Shown here: one piece after another, positions 1 to 7,923 of the stretch | How the letters are laid out: each line of letters begins with the position of its first letter | How positions within the stretch are numbered: the stretch's first letter is position 1 | Assembly: GCA_035711465.1 (NCBI GenBank) | Contig: DASTCC010000286.1 | Coordinates: 1 to 18,565, forward strand | Length of the DNA stretch: 18,565 nt | Source: DASTCC01 sp035711465 | Lineage (GTDB): Bacteria > Acidobacteriota > Vicinamibacteria > Vicinamibacterales > SCN-69-37 | Reading direction: 5' to 3' | Position numbers and translations under genes: made by a program | Notes under the pieces: generated by a model | What the model was told of the DNA's origin: nothing | The model's input: only the letters and a program-made list of their open reading frames with translations | Database searches by the model: none

Positions 1-1
1 C

Positions 2-568
2 TACGAAGGGCATCATCTGACGACGGTGACGTTCGCGACCCGCGTGCTCGGACGGCTCGGCGTCAAGACGCTGCTGCTCACCAACGCGGCGGGCGGGATC
101 AACCTGAAGTTCGGCCAGGGCGCGCTCATGGTCATCGACGACCACATCAACCTCCTCGGCACGAATCCGCTCGTCGGCGCGAACGACGATCGCTTCGGGC
201 GGCGATTCCCGGACATGTCCGAGGTCTACTCGAAGCGGCTGCGCGCGCTGGCGGCCGAGGCGGCCCGGGCGATCGGCCTGCCGATCGAACAGGGCGTCTA
301 CATCGCGGTGACCGGCCCGAGCTACGAGACGCCGGCCGAGATCCGCGCCTTCCGCACGTGGGGCGCCGACGCGGTCGGCATGTCGACCGTGCCCGAGGCC
401 ATCGTCGCCCGTCAGATGGGCATCGAGGTGCTCGGCATTTCGTGCATCTCGAACATGGCGGCGGGCATCCTGCCGCAGCCGCTCACCGAGGAGGAAGTGA
501 TCGAGACGACCGCGCGCGTCCGCGAGCAGTTCGTCGGACTGCTGGAGGGCATTCTTGACCGCCTCTGA
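2..568 (+). CDS. punA: Purine nucleoside phosphorylase (5'-truncated by window edge)
   Basis: C-terminal part of a trimeric PNP-family enzyme, which cleaves purine ribonucleosides with phosphate to free base and (deoxy)ribose-1-phosphate in the cytoplasm. The open frame enters from the left edge. Visible family motifs are YEGHH at the very start, TNAAGG, the DDHINLLGTNPL block, the GPSYETPAE block, GADAVGMSTVPE and SCISNMAAG. The Asn in the last motif matches the residue that selects 6-oxopurines (inosine, guanosine) in this family. That argues against a methylthioadenosine phosphorylase, which normally has Asp there, although the nearby mtnA gene would otherwise suggest one. The last 14 bases overlap the next gene, cdd, so the two are probably co-translated as a nucleoside salvage pair. 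The N-terminus lies outside the window. Family assignment is secure; the gene symbol is less so. Confidence 0.92.
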   Translation, partial: YEGHHLTTVTFATRVLGRLGVKTLLLTNAAGGINLKFGQGALMVIDDHINLLGTNPLVGANDDRFGRRFPDMSEVYSKRLRALAAEAARAIGLPIEQGVYIAVTGPSYETPAEIRAFRTWGADAVGMSTVPEAIVARQMGIEVLGISCISNMAAGILPQPLTEEEVIETTARVREQFVGLLEGILDRL

Positions 569-947
569 TCCGCTCGTCGACGCCGCACGCGCCGCGCGCC
601 AGCACGCGGTCGCGCCGTACTCGAACTTCCTCGTCGGCGCCGCGATTCTCTGCGACGACGGTCGCGTCTTTGGCGGCTGCAACGTCGAAAACGCGACCTA
701 CGGGCTCACCGTGTGCGCCGAGCGTGTCGCGTTGTGGAAGGCGCTCTCGGAAGGCGCCCGCCGCTTCACCCGCGTGGCCGTGGTCGCCGACACCGACGCG
801 CCGACCCCGCCATGCGGCGCGTGCCGGCAGCTGCTGTGGGAGTACTGCGGCGACGTGCCGATCGTGCTCGCGAACCTGACCCGCATTGCCGGCGAGCATC
901 GGCTCGCCGATCTGCTGCCGCTGCCGTTCGACGCGCGGTTGCTTTAG
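555..947 (+). CDS. cdd: Cytidine deaminase
   Basis: A 130-residue zinc enzyme that deaminates cytidine and deoxycytidine to uridine forms in pyrimidine salvage. It has the length of the small homotetrameric class. The zinc and catalytic motif is C54-A-E56, with Glu56 as the proton shuttle, and the other zinc cysteines are C87 and C90 in PPCGAC. The substrate-binding CNVEN motif is at 42-46. The start is TTG at 555, chosen because the GGAGGG at 544-549 sits 5 bases upstream and the only 5' alternatives lie inside the phosphorylase gene. The gene overlaps the end of that gene by 14 bases, which fits translational coupling. A perfect 7-bp GC hairpin begins at the last base of its stop codon. Confidence 0.95.
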   Translation: MTASDPLVDAARAARQHAVAPYSNFLVGAAILCDDGRVFGGCNVENATYGLTVCAERVALWKALSEGARRFTRVAVVADTDAPTPPCGACRQLLWEYCGDVPIVLANLTRIAGEHRLADLLPLPFDARLL

Positions 948-964
948 GGGACGGGCTCGTCCCC
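947..964 (+). terminator. GC hairpin abutting the cdd stop codon
   Basis: GGGGACG (947-953) pairs perfectly with CGTCCCC (958-964) around a GGCT loop. The first stem base is the last base of the cdd TAG. No U-run follows, so it may be an mRNA 3'-end stabiliser, a weak terminator or a small palindromic repeat rather than a classic intrinsic terminator. Confidence 0.4.
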
Positions 965-966
965 CT

Positions 967-972
967 TATCAT
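967..972 (+). promoter_or_regulatory. Putative -10 hexamer (TATCAT) for mtnA
   Basis: TATCAT ends 6 bases before the mtnA ATG at 979, so a transcript would begin at or next to the start codon. No Shine-Dalgarno sequence is visible between. No convincing -35 box is seen; TTTAGG at 943-948 is a weak candidate. The spacing fits a leaderless mRNA. Confidence 0.4.
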
Positions 973-978
973 CTCTAC

Positions 979-2030
<1,052 letters not shown>

Positions 2031-2034
<4 letters not shown>

Positions 2035-3152
2035 ACGTGCTCGGCATCGAGACGTCGTGCGACGAGACGGCCGCGGCGGTCGTCTCGACGACCGGTCAGC
2101 CCGAACGGCCGTGGCGGACGCGCTCGAACGTGATCGCCTCGCAGGCCGGCATCCATCGCGAGTGGGGCGGCGTCGTGCCCGAGATCGCCTCGCGCCAGCA
2201 CGTCCGCGACATCTGCGGCGTCGTCGAGCGCGCGCTGGCGGATGCGGGCGTGACCTGGGACGGCGTCGACGCGATCGCGGTTACGCAGGGACCCGGTCTC
2301 GTCGGCTCGCTCCTCGTGGGCGTCGCTTTTGCCAAAGCGCTGGCGGCCTCGCTGCAGAAGCCGATCGTCGGCGTTCATCATCTGGCCGGGCACATCGAGT
2401 CGATCGTGCTCGACCACGGCGCGATCCCGCTGCCGGCGGCCATTCTCGTCGTCTCCGGCGGTCACACGAGTCTGTACTTCGTGCCGGCGCCCGGCGAGTA
2501 CCAGCTCGTCGGCCGCACGCGCGACGACGCGGCAGGGGAGGCCTACGACAAGGTGGCGAAGCTGCTCGGCCTGGGGTATCCGGGCGGACCGGTCATCGAC
2601 CGCCTGGCGCGCGAAGGCGACGATCGAGCCGTCGAGCTGCCGGCGCCGCGGTTCACGCATGCCGACCGTAATCGGCCGCCCGCGGATCTGGCGGCCGCGT
2701 CGTTCAGTCCCGACGTCCGCAGGCTGGCGGAGTTCAGCTTCTCGGGTCTCAAGACCGCGGTGGTCCGCGCGCTGCAGCAACGCGGCGTCGCCGTCGCCAC
2801 TGGCCTTGCGGTGCCGACCGATGCCGGCCCGCTCGGCCACCAGGAGGTCGCGGATTTCTGCGCGAGCTTCCAGCGTGTCGTCGTCGAGACGCTCGTGTCG
2901 CGCACCTTCGACGCCGCGCGCGCGCTCGCCGCGAAGAGCGTCGGCATCGCCGGCGGCGTCTCGGCGAACAGCCGACTCCGGCGTGACGCCGCCGCGCGCG
3001 GCGCCGCCGACGGCGTCCCGGTGTTCGTGCCGGCGCTCGCGCTCTCGACCGACAACGCCGCGATGATCGCGGCGGCCGGCCTGCGCCGCCTCGAGCGGGG
3101 CGATCGAACCGCGCTCGACTTCAGTGCCGACGCGTCGTTACCGCTAATGTAG
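2031..3152 (+). CDS. tsaD: tRNA N6-adenosine threonylcarbamoyltransferase
   Basis: A 373-residue Kae1/TsaD/Qri7 protein that transfers the threonylcarbamoyl group from TC-AMP to A37 of ANN-decoding tRNAs, together with TsaB and TsaE. The N-terminus MNVLGIETSCDETAAA is the ASKHA phosphate-1 loop. HREWGGVVPEIASRQH (42-57) is the signature block. The metal site is formed by His117 and His121 in HHLAGH and by Asp341 in STDNAAM. SGGHTSLY, a DDAAGEAYDKVAK block, FSFSGLKTAV and GGVSANSRLR are all present. The start ATG overlaps the mtnA stop, so mtnA-tsaD is probably one transcription unit. Length is slightly above the bacterial average because of small loop insertions such as the stretch after STTG near residue 20. 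An essential gene; assignment is secure. Confidence 0.97.
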
Positions 3153-3153
3153 G

Positions 3154-3168
3154 GGCGGTCGTGCCGCC
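3154..3168 (+). terminator. Short GC hairpin after tsaD
   Basis: GGCGG (3154-3158) and CCGCC (3164-3168) form a 5-bp stem with a TCGTG loop two bases after the tsaD stop. No U-run follows. It resembles the hairpin after cdd in also lying directly on a TAGGGG context. Terminator function is uncertain. Confidence 0.3.
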
Positions 3169-3216
3169 GGGGTGCGACGGGAGCGGGCGGGTGCTCCGGA
3201 ACGAACTGACGATCAC

Positions 3217-3268
3217 CAGCTGGGAATCGATTGATTAGAGCCAACGCGGAGCAGGCGAATCCCAGTTG
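3217..3268. repeat. Imperfect 13-bp inverted repeat in the tsaD-yjbQ gap
   Basis: CAGCTGGGAATCG (3217-3229) faces CGAATCCCAGTTG (3256-3268) with 26 bases between. The arms pair at 11 of 13 positions, and one of the two differences would be a G:U pair in RNA. It could be an RNA stem or a protein-binding dyad; nothing else identifies it. Confidence 0.35.
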
Positions 3269-3292
3269 ACGGAGCGCCAGCTCATCTCAGAG

Positions 3293-3370
3293 CACCCGTC
3301 GTACCCGTCGTACCCGTCGTACCCGTCGTACCCGTCGTACCTGTCGTACCTGTCGCACCCGTCGTACCCG
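3293..3370 (+). repeat. 9-bp tandem repeat (TACCCGTCG)n
   Basis: Eight full 9-bp units fill 3293-3364, followed by a partial unit TACCCG to 3370. Four adjacent units (3302-3337) are identical; the others differ by one base each (CACCCGTCG or TACCTGTCG). The array ends 24 bases before the yjbQ start. The unit length is a multiple of three and contains no stop in the yjbQ frame, where it would read as Tyr-Pro-Ser triplets. Gain or loss of units by slippage would therefore not break the frame. Confidence 0.95.
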
Positions 3371-3382
3371 CCCGGCGCAATG

Positions 3383-3388
3383 TACTCT
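3383..3388 (+). promoter_or_regulatory. Putative -10 hexamer (TACTCT) for yjbQ
   Basis: A TAnnnT hexamer ends 6 bases before the yjbQ ATG at 3395, the same spacing seen for mtnA and folE. It is a poor match to TATAAT and no -35 box is visible. It is listed because of the shared spacing. Confidence 0.25.
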
Positions 3389-3394
3389 TGGAGC

Positions 3395-3808
3395 ATGCCC
3401 GCCCACACCGAATATCTCTGGTTCAACACCAAGACGCGCCAGGAGTTCATCCGCATCACCGATGAGGTCGCGCGCATCGTCGAGGCGAGCGGGGTGCGCG
3501 AAGGGATGGCGCTGGTGTCGGCGATGCACATCACCGCCGCCGTCTACGTCAACGACTGGGAGGACGGACTGATTCACGACTTCCAGGTCTGGCTCGAGAA
3601 GCTGGCGCCGGCCGGGCTGCCGTACAAGCACCACGCCACCGGCGAGGACAACGCCGACGCCCATCTGAAACGCACGCTGATGGGCCATCAGGTGGTCGTC
3701 CCGATCACCGCCGGCAAGCTCGATCTCGGTCCGTGGGAGCAGATCTTCTATGCCGAGTTCGACGGCCAGCGCCGCAAGCGCGTCGTCGTGAAAGTGCTCG
3801 GCGAATGA
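3395..3808 (+). CDS. yjbQ: YjbQ/UPF0047 family protein (secondary thiamine-phosphate synthase-like)
   Basis: A 137-residue protein of the YjbQ/UPF0047 family. Some members show weak thiamine phosphate synthase activity, and the physiological role is unsettled. Recognisable blocks are SAMHITAAVYVND, HHATGEDNADAHLKR and GKLDLGPWEQIFYAEFDG near the C-terminus; these carry the conserved His, Glu and Asp residues of the putative active site. The ATG at 3395 gives the usual family length. The frame stays open upstream to a TTG at 3266 through the 9-bp repeat, which would add about 43 residues rich in Tyr-Pro-Ser; I consider that extension untranslated. The stop overlaps the start of the next gene (ATGA), so the Nudix fusion protein is probably made from the same mRNA. 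Confidence 0.88.
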   Translation: MPAHTEYLWFNTKTRQEFIRITDEVARIVEASGVREGMALVSAMHITAAVYVNDWEDGLIHDFQVWLEKLAPAGLPYKHHATGEDNADAHLKRTLMGHQVVVPITAGKLDLGPWEQIFYAEFDGQRRKRVVVKVLGE

Positions 3809-4647
3809 CGGATCCGATGGATCTCGTCCGCCAGTTCTATCGCGCCGTCAACCGCCGCGATGCCGACGCGATTGCCGCCTTCTATCATCCCGCCTGCATC
3901 GTCGAGCGTGTCTTCATCGACGACGAGGGCGTCATCGAGGGACGCGGCGTGGTGGCGGAGCGCTGGCGCGACGAGTTCGCTCGCTACGCCGGATGCCTGC
4001 CAGGCGGACATCGCGTCAGCGTCGAACGCGTCGCGGGCCTCGAGACCGGCTGGGGCTGGGTGCGCGCCGACTGGCTCGCCGCGGTGGGCGACGATCGCGC
4101 GCCGCGGCACATCTCGGGCTATTCTCACTTCTGGATCGAGGACGGCCTCATCCGCCGCCATCGTTCGGTCGCGCGGGAGGTGCCGGCCGACACGGTGCGC
4201 GAGGCGACGCCGACGACACGGCACTATCCGGAGCGGCCGATCGTCGGGGTCGGCGCCGTCGTGCTCGCCGACGACGGCCAGGTGGTGCTGGTCAAACGGC
4301 GGCACGAGCCGCTGGCGGGGCAGTGGAGTCTGCCGGGCGGAATGCTCGAGCTCGGCGAGACGCTCGAGGCCGGCGTCGCCCGCGAGATTGCCGAGGAGAC
4401 GGGACTCGCCGTCGACGTCGGGCCGGTGATCGAGGTGTTCGATCGGATTCTGGTGGACGATGCGGGCCGGGTCCGGTACCACTTCGTGCTGGTGGATTAC
4501 TTGTGTCGGCCGCGCGGCGGTGCGCTCGCGGCGGGCAGCGATGTGTCGGAAGTCGTCTACGCGGATCCGGAACGGCTGGCGCCGTTCCGGGTAACCGAGA
4601 AGACCGGGGACGTCGTTGCCCGGGCTCTCGCGATCAGGGAGCGCTGA
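3805..4647 (+). CDS. NTF2/SnoaL-like domain fused to a Nudix hydrolase
   Basis: A 280-residue two-domain protein. Residues 1-126 look like an NTF2/SnoaL-type alpha+beta barrel: the N-terminal helix LVRQFYRAVNRRDADAIAAF is followed by YHPACIVE and ends in GYSHFWIEDGLIRRHRSVARE. Residues 145-280 are a Nudix hydrolase with a complete Nudix box from Gly179 to Leu201 (GX5EX7REUXEEXGU), ending in REIAEETGL. The box binds divalent metal and supports cleavage of nucleoside diphosphates linked to another moiety. The substrate cannot be read from the sequence. A 20-residue linker joins the domains. The start overlaps the yjbQ stop by four bases. The fusion is continuous in one frame, so it is not an assembly of two adjacent genes. 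Function of the NTF2-like half is unknown; it may bind a small ligand or mediate dimerisation. Confidence 0.85.
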   Translation: MTDPMDLVRQFYRAVNRRDADAIAAFYHPACIVERVFIDDEGVIEGRGVVAERWRDEFARYAGCLPGGHRVSVERVAGLETGWGWVRADWLAAVGDDRAPRHISGYSHFWIEDGLIRRHRSVAREVPADTVREATPTTRHYPERPIVGVGAVVLADDGQVVLVKRRHEPLAGQWSLPGGMLELGETLEAGVAREIAEETGLAVDVGPVIEVFDRILVDDAGRVRYHFVLVDYLCRPRGGALAAGSDVSEVVYADPERLAPFRVTEKTGDVVARALAIRER

Positions 4648-4649
4648 AA

Positions 4650-5447
4650 ATGGTGCGAAAATTCATCGTCACAATCCTCCTCGCGGTCCTGGGTGCGGCG
4701 TCGCTCGACGCCGAGCTCAAGTACACGATGGAGATGAAGCAGAACAAGATCGAGAATGCGCCCGCGGCCAGCAACCAGATGCTGGCGATGATGGGGCAGC
4801 AGGCGATCCAGCAGATCCTGCCTGGCGGCACCGCCAAGATGATCTACATCGTCGGCGACCACGGCATGCGTACCGAGTTCGTCACCGCGGGGATGGGCGT
4901 CGGCGCCGGCACGGTCTCGATCATGAAGCCCAACGGCGACATCTTCATGCTCAACCCCACCGCCAAGACCTACTGGAAGATGTCGGCGAACCAGGCGGCC
5001 GGCATGCTCGCGCAGGCCGGCGTGAACCCCGAGGTGAAGGTGACCCGGACCGGGGAGATGACCACGATCATGGGCGTCCGCACCGAGAAGGTGACGATGA
5101 ACATGAACATCCCGCTGCCGATTCCGCCCGAGGCGCTCGCGCAGCTGCCGCCGGGATTTCCGACGAGCATCCAGATGGTCCTCGACAACTGGATCGCGGT
5201 CGACAAGTACAAGCAGTACGCGGCGATGACCGTCAAGGCGAACTCGATCCTGTCGTCGTTCGGCGTCGACGGCTCGAAGATGGACGGCATCCCGATGCGC
5301 GCGTTGATGCGCGCCGACATCTTCGGGCCGGTCGAGATCGAGAGTGTGATCACGGAGATCGGCGAGGAGGCCGTTGCCGCGGCGCTGTTCGAAGTGCCGG
5401 CCGACTACAAGCAGGTTGCCGGACCCGGCGGCGGGATCGGCGGCTGA
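4650..5447 (+). CDS. Exported protein of unknown function (DUF4412-like), paralogue of the next gene
   Basis: A 265-residue protein with a Sec signal peptide: basic VRK at 2-4, a hydrophobic run to about residue 17 and likely cleavage near residues 18-21. The mature part starts ELKYTMEMK. It is rich in Met, Pro and Gly and appears to be all-beta. I recall similar sequences under DUF4412, but cannot confirm this here. It shares several blocks with the following gene: LKYTM/LRYTM, the PGG segment, the KTYWK motif, the VTRTG/TSRTG segment, PLPIP and LPPGFPT/LPPGMPT. The two are therefore tandem duplicates. The start ATG at 4650 has AGGGAG 8 bases upstream and lies 2 bases after the Nudix gene, so it belongs to the same operon. 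It probably acts in the periplasm. Confidence 0.75.
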   Translation: MVRKFIVTILLAVLGAASLDAELKYTMEMKQNKIENAPAASNQMLAMMGQQAIQQILPGGTAKMIYIVGDHGMRTEFVTAGMGVGAGTVSIMKPNGDIFMLNPTAKTYWKMSANQAAGMLAQAGVNPEVKVTRTGEMTTIMGVRTEKVTMNMNIPLPIPPEALAQLPPGFPTSIQMVLDNWIAVDKYKQYAAMTVKANSILSSFGVDGSKMDGIPMRALMRADIFGPVEIESVITEIGEEAVAAALFEVPADYKQVAGPGGGIGG

Positions 5448-5461
5448 GCGGCCTGCGCGCG

Positions 5462-5491
5462 TTGACAAGCCGGGGTGCGCGTGGATAGCGT
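5462..5491 (+). promoter_or_regulatory. Putative promoter for the lipoprotein gene (TTGACA-18-TAGCGT)
   Basis: A perfect TTGACA at 5462-5467 is followed after 18 bases by TAGCGT at 5486-5491, a TAnnnT hexamer. The hexamer ends 10 bases before the ATG at 5502. This is the only consensus -35 box I see near a gene start in the window. It supports an own promoter for this gene and the ATG at 5502 as its start. Confidence 0.45.
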
Positions 5492-5501
5492 GACGTCGCT
5501 C

Positions 5502-6302
5502 ATGCTGTTCCGCGCGCGCCGACTCGTCCTCTCGGTCATCTGTGTCGCCGGCGCCGCCGCGGCGGCGTGCGGTCCGGCGCCGACGCACCTGCGCTATACG
5601 ATGCGGCTCGAGATGAAGCCGGCATCGACGCCGATGCCGCCCGATCCGATTCTCGGCGCGCTCGGCGACGTCGTCGCCCAGTCGATGGTGCCGGGCGGCA
5701 TGGTCGAGATGACGTCGACACTGGGCGCCGAAGGCATGCGGCTCGAATGGAACAAGCCGCTGCCGGGGATGCCGACCGGCGCGGTGATGATCCACCGCGC
5801 CGACGGCTCGACCGTCCTGATCGACCCGACCCAGAAGACCTACTGGAAGGTCGCCACCGACAGCATGACGACGATGTTTCCCGCCGGCACCAAACCGAAG
5901 GTGACGACGTCGCGGACCGGGCAGTTCGAGACGGTGCAGGGCGAGCGCGCCGAGAAGATCACGTTCTCGATCCGGCTGCCGCTGCCGATCCCGGACGGCG
6001 TCACGCTGCCCCCCGGCATGCCGACCGAAGTGCCGATGGAAGGCGAAGCCTGGGTTGCGCCGCGCTACCAGAAGTACTTGAGCGGCGTCGCGCGCACGCT
6101 GCCGGGGCTGTCGAGCATCGGCCTCGATCAGCTGTCGACCGAGGGGCTGCAGATGAAGCAGATCCTGCGCAGTCCGATCTTCGGCAACCAGCAGCTCGAG
6201 ACGCTGGTGACGTCGGTCGCCGAGGAGCGGACGCCGCCGGGCCGTTTCGTCGTGCCCGACGGCTATCGGGAAGTGCCGGCGCCGGCGGGAATGGGACGGT
6301 GA
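5502..6302 (+). CDS. Lipoprotein of unknown function, paralogue of the preceding exported protein
   Basis: A 266-residue predicted lipoprotein. RARR at 4-7 is followed by a hydrophobic stretch and a lipobox AAAC with the lipidated Cys at 23. The mature part (CGPAPTHLRYTM) then follows the same plan as its neighbour: PGG segment, DPTQKTYWK, VTTSRTG, LPLPIP and LPPGMPT, and EAWVAPRYQKY matching DNWIAVDKYKQY. The frame opens further upstream with GTG codons at 5475, 5481 and 5490. I prefer ATG 5502 because it gives a standard signal length and follows a TTGACA/TAGCGT pair. Being lipid-anchored while its paralogue is soluble suggests the two act at different sites or as partners. Maturation would need LspA, which is encoded downstream. 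No function is assigned. Confidence 0.75.
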   Translation: MLFRARRLVLSVICVAGAAAAACGPAPTHLRYTMRLEMKPASTPMPPDPILGALGDVVAQSMVPGGMVEMTSTLGAEGMRLEWNKPLPGMPTGAVMIHRADGSTVLIDPTQKTYWKVATDSMTTMFPAGTKPKVTTSRTGQFETVQGERAEKITFSIRLPLPIPDGVTLPPGMPTEVPMEGEAWVAPRYQKYLSGVARTLPGLSSIGLDQLSTEGLQMKQILRSPIFGNQQLETLVTSVAEERTPPGRFVVPDGYREVPAPAGMGR

Positions 6303-6303
6303 G

Positions 6304-6882
6304 ATGACGGACGCGGTGGTGTCGCGCGATCGCGCGTGGGCGCTGGTGACCGAGCACGTGCAGAGCGACAGCCTGCGCAAGCATCTGCTTGCCGTCGAAG
6401 CGGCGGTGCGCGGCTACGCGCGGATGTGGGGCGAAGACGAAGAAGCGTGGGGCTTCGTCGCGCTCGTCCACGACTACGACTACGAGCAGTACCCGGATCG
6501 CGAGAACCATCCGTTCCGCGGCGTCGAGAAGCTGAAGGCGCTCGGCTATCCGGAATGGGTGACGCGGGCGATCCTGTCGCACGCCGACTACTCGGGCGTC
6601 TCGCGCGAGAGCCGGCTCGAGAAGACGCTCTACGCCTGCGACGAGATGGCCGGCTTCGTCACCGCGGCGGCGCTGGTGCGGCCGTCGAAGAGCGTGCTCG
6701 ATCTCGAGCCGAAGTCGGTGATGAAGCGGATGAAGGACAAGGCGTTCGCGCGCGCGGTGCCGCGCGAGGACCTGGCCAAGGGCGCCGACGCGATCGGCCT
6801 CCCGCTCGAGGAGCACATCGGCAACGTCATTCGCTTCCTCGGGGAACGCGCCGATGCGCTCGGCTTGAAGGGCACCCTGTGA
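6304..6882 (+). CDS. HD-domain phosphohydrolase
   Basis: A 192-residue cytoplasmic protein of the HD superfamily of metal-dependent phosphohydrolases. The metal-binding residues appear in order: His27 in RKHLLAVE, the His56-Asp57 pair in ALVHDYDYEQYP, His93 in AILSHADYSGV and Asp113 in LYACDEMAGF. His69 in ENHPFRG may also contribute. The overall pattern matches the small predicted HDIG hydrolases of the COG2316 type, whose substrate is not established. The ATG lies 1 base after the preceding lipoprotein stop, so the genes are co-transcribed. Substrate candidates include nucleotides or other phosphate monoesters, but nothing in the sequence discriminates between them. Confidence 0.85.
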   Translation: MTDAVVSRDRAWALVTEHVQSDSLRKHLLAVEAAVRGYARMWGEDEEAWGFVALVHDYDYEQYPDRENHPFRGVEKLKALGYPEWVTRAILSHADYSGVSRESRLEKTLYACDEMAGFVTAAALVRPSKSVLDLEPKSVMKRMKDKAFARAVPREDLAKGADAIGLPLEEHIGNVIRFLGERADALGLKGTL

Positions 6883-6984
6883 TCGGACAGCGGCGCCGCC
6901 GTGACCGCATCCGCCCGGGATGTGCGTTCCCGAACCGCCGCCGGACCAGGCTCGTATTACCTCAGCAGTCCCCAGCTCGCCTCG

Positions 6985-7923
6985 ATGTCTGAAGCGCCCG
7001 CCGTCGTCCTCGATCACGTCACCGTTGCCTACGGCAGCAGTCGCGCCTTGCGCGACGTCAGCGCCGTGTTTCCGAAGGGCGCGGTCGGGTTGCTCGGGCC
7101 CAACGGCGCGGGCAAGAGCACGATGTTGAAATCGCTGCTCGGCTTCATCCCGCCGGTGTCGGGCCGGCTGGAAGTGCTCGGCATGAACGTCGCCGATCGG
7201 GCCCTCGAGGTGCGGTCGCGGCTCGGCTACATGCCGGAGAACGACGGCCACATCCCCGGCATGAACGCGGTCACCTTCGTCGCCTACTGCGGTCAGCTCG
7301 CCGGGCTGCCGCCGGCCGACGCGATGCAGCGCGCGCACGAGGTGCTCTTCTACGTCGGCCTGGGCGAAGCGCGCTACCGCAACGTCGAGACCTACTCGAC
7401 CGGCATGAAGCAGCGCATCAAGCTCGCGCAGGCGCTCGTGCACGATCCGGATCTGCTGTTCCTCGACGAACCGACCAACGGGATGGATCCGCGCGGGCGC
7501 GACGAGATGCTCCAGCTCGTCCGCGACCTCGCGGAGAACAAGGGCGTCAACCTGATTCTCTCCTCGCACCTGCTGCCCGACGTCGAGTACACCTGCGAGC
7601 ACGTCGTCGTCCTCGACAAAGGGGCGGTCGCGACCTTCGGGCCGATCGACCGGCTGAAGGGCCGCGCCAGCCGCGTCTACGAGATGCGCGTCAAGGGCGA
7701 CCTCTCGGCCTTCGTCGACCGCGCGACCGCGGCGGGACTGGCGTGCAAGGAAACCGACGAGGACGTGATGCGCGTCTTCATCGCCGAGGACACGCACGCG
7801 CCGGGTGAGGACCAGCGGCTCCTCTGCCAACTGGCGATGGAAGCCGGCGTCCAGGTGCGGCACCTCAAGCCGAGCCTGCCGACGCTCGAGGACGTCTTCG
7901 CGAAGGCGGTAGGCGACCAATGA
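6985..7923 (+). CDS. ABC transporter ATP-binding protein (first of pair)
   Basis: A 312-residue ABC-2-type ATPase that powers the permease encoded next. Walker A is GPNGAGKST (38-46), the signature is STGMK (138-142), Walker B is LLFLDEP (157-163) and the switch His is 195. The Q-loop position reads YMPEND, with Glu where Gln is usual; that occurs in some exporters of this group. A C-terminal region of about 100 residues follows the nucleotide-binding domain, as in the CcmA/YadG-like class. I chose ATG 6985 (MSEAPAVVLDHV) because the ABC core starts within ten residues. The frame is open from a GTG at 6901, but that would add 28 low-complexity residues. TATTAC at 6955-6960 could be a weak -10. 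Substrate unknown. Confidence 0.9.
   Translation: MSEAPAVVLDHVTVAYGSSRALRDVSAVFPKGAVGLLGPNGAGKSTMLKSLLGFIPPVSGRLEVLGMNVADRALEVRSRLGYMPENDGHIPGMNAVTFVAYCGQLAGLPPADAMQRAHEVLFYVGLGEARYRNVETYSTGMKQRIKLAQALVHDPDLLFLDEPTNGMDPRGRDEMLQLVRDLAENKGVNLILSSHLLPDVEYTCEHVVVLDKGAVATFGPIDRLKGRASRVYEMRVKGDLSAFVDRATAAGLACKETDEDVMRVFIAEDTHAPGEDQRLLCQLAMEAGVQVRHLKPSLPTLEDVFAKAVGDQ

Noticed and set aside
3293..3370. CRISPR array or iteron origin
   Set aside because: The 9-bp units are contiguous with no spacers, and there is no replication initiator or cas gene nearby.
3235..3534. Minus-strand open frame with repeated Tyr-Asp-Gly across the 9-bp repeat
   Set aside because: It is antisense to the repeat and the yjbQ start; low complexity with no ribosome binding site.
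6901..6984. Extended N-terminus for the first ABC ATPase from GTG 6901
   Set aside because: The added 28 residues are not ABC-like, and the core begins right after ATG 6985.
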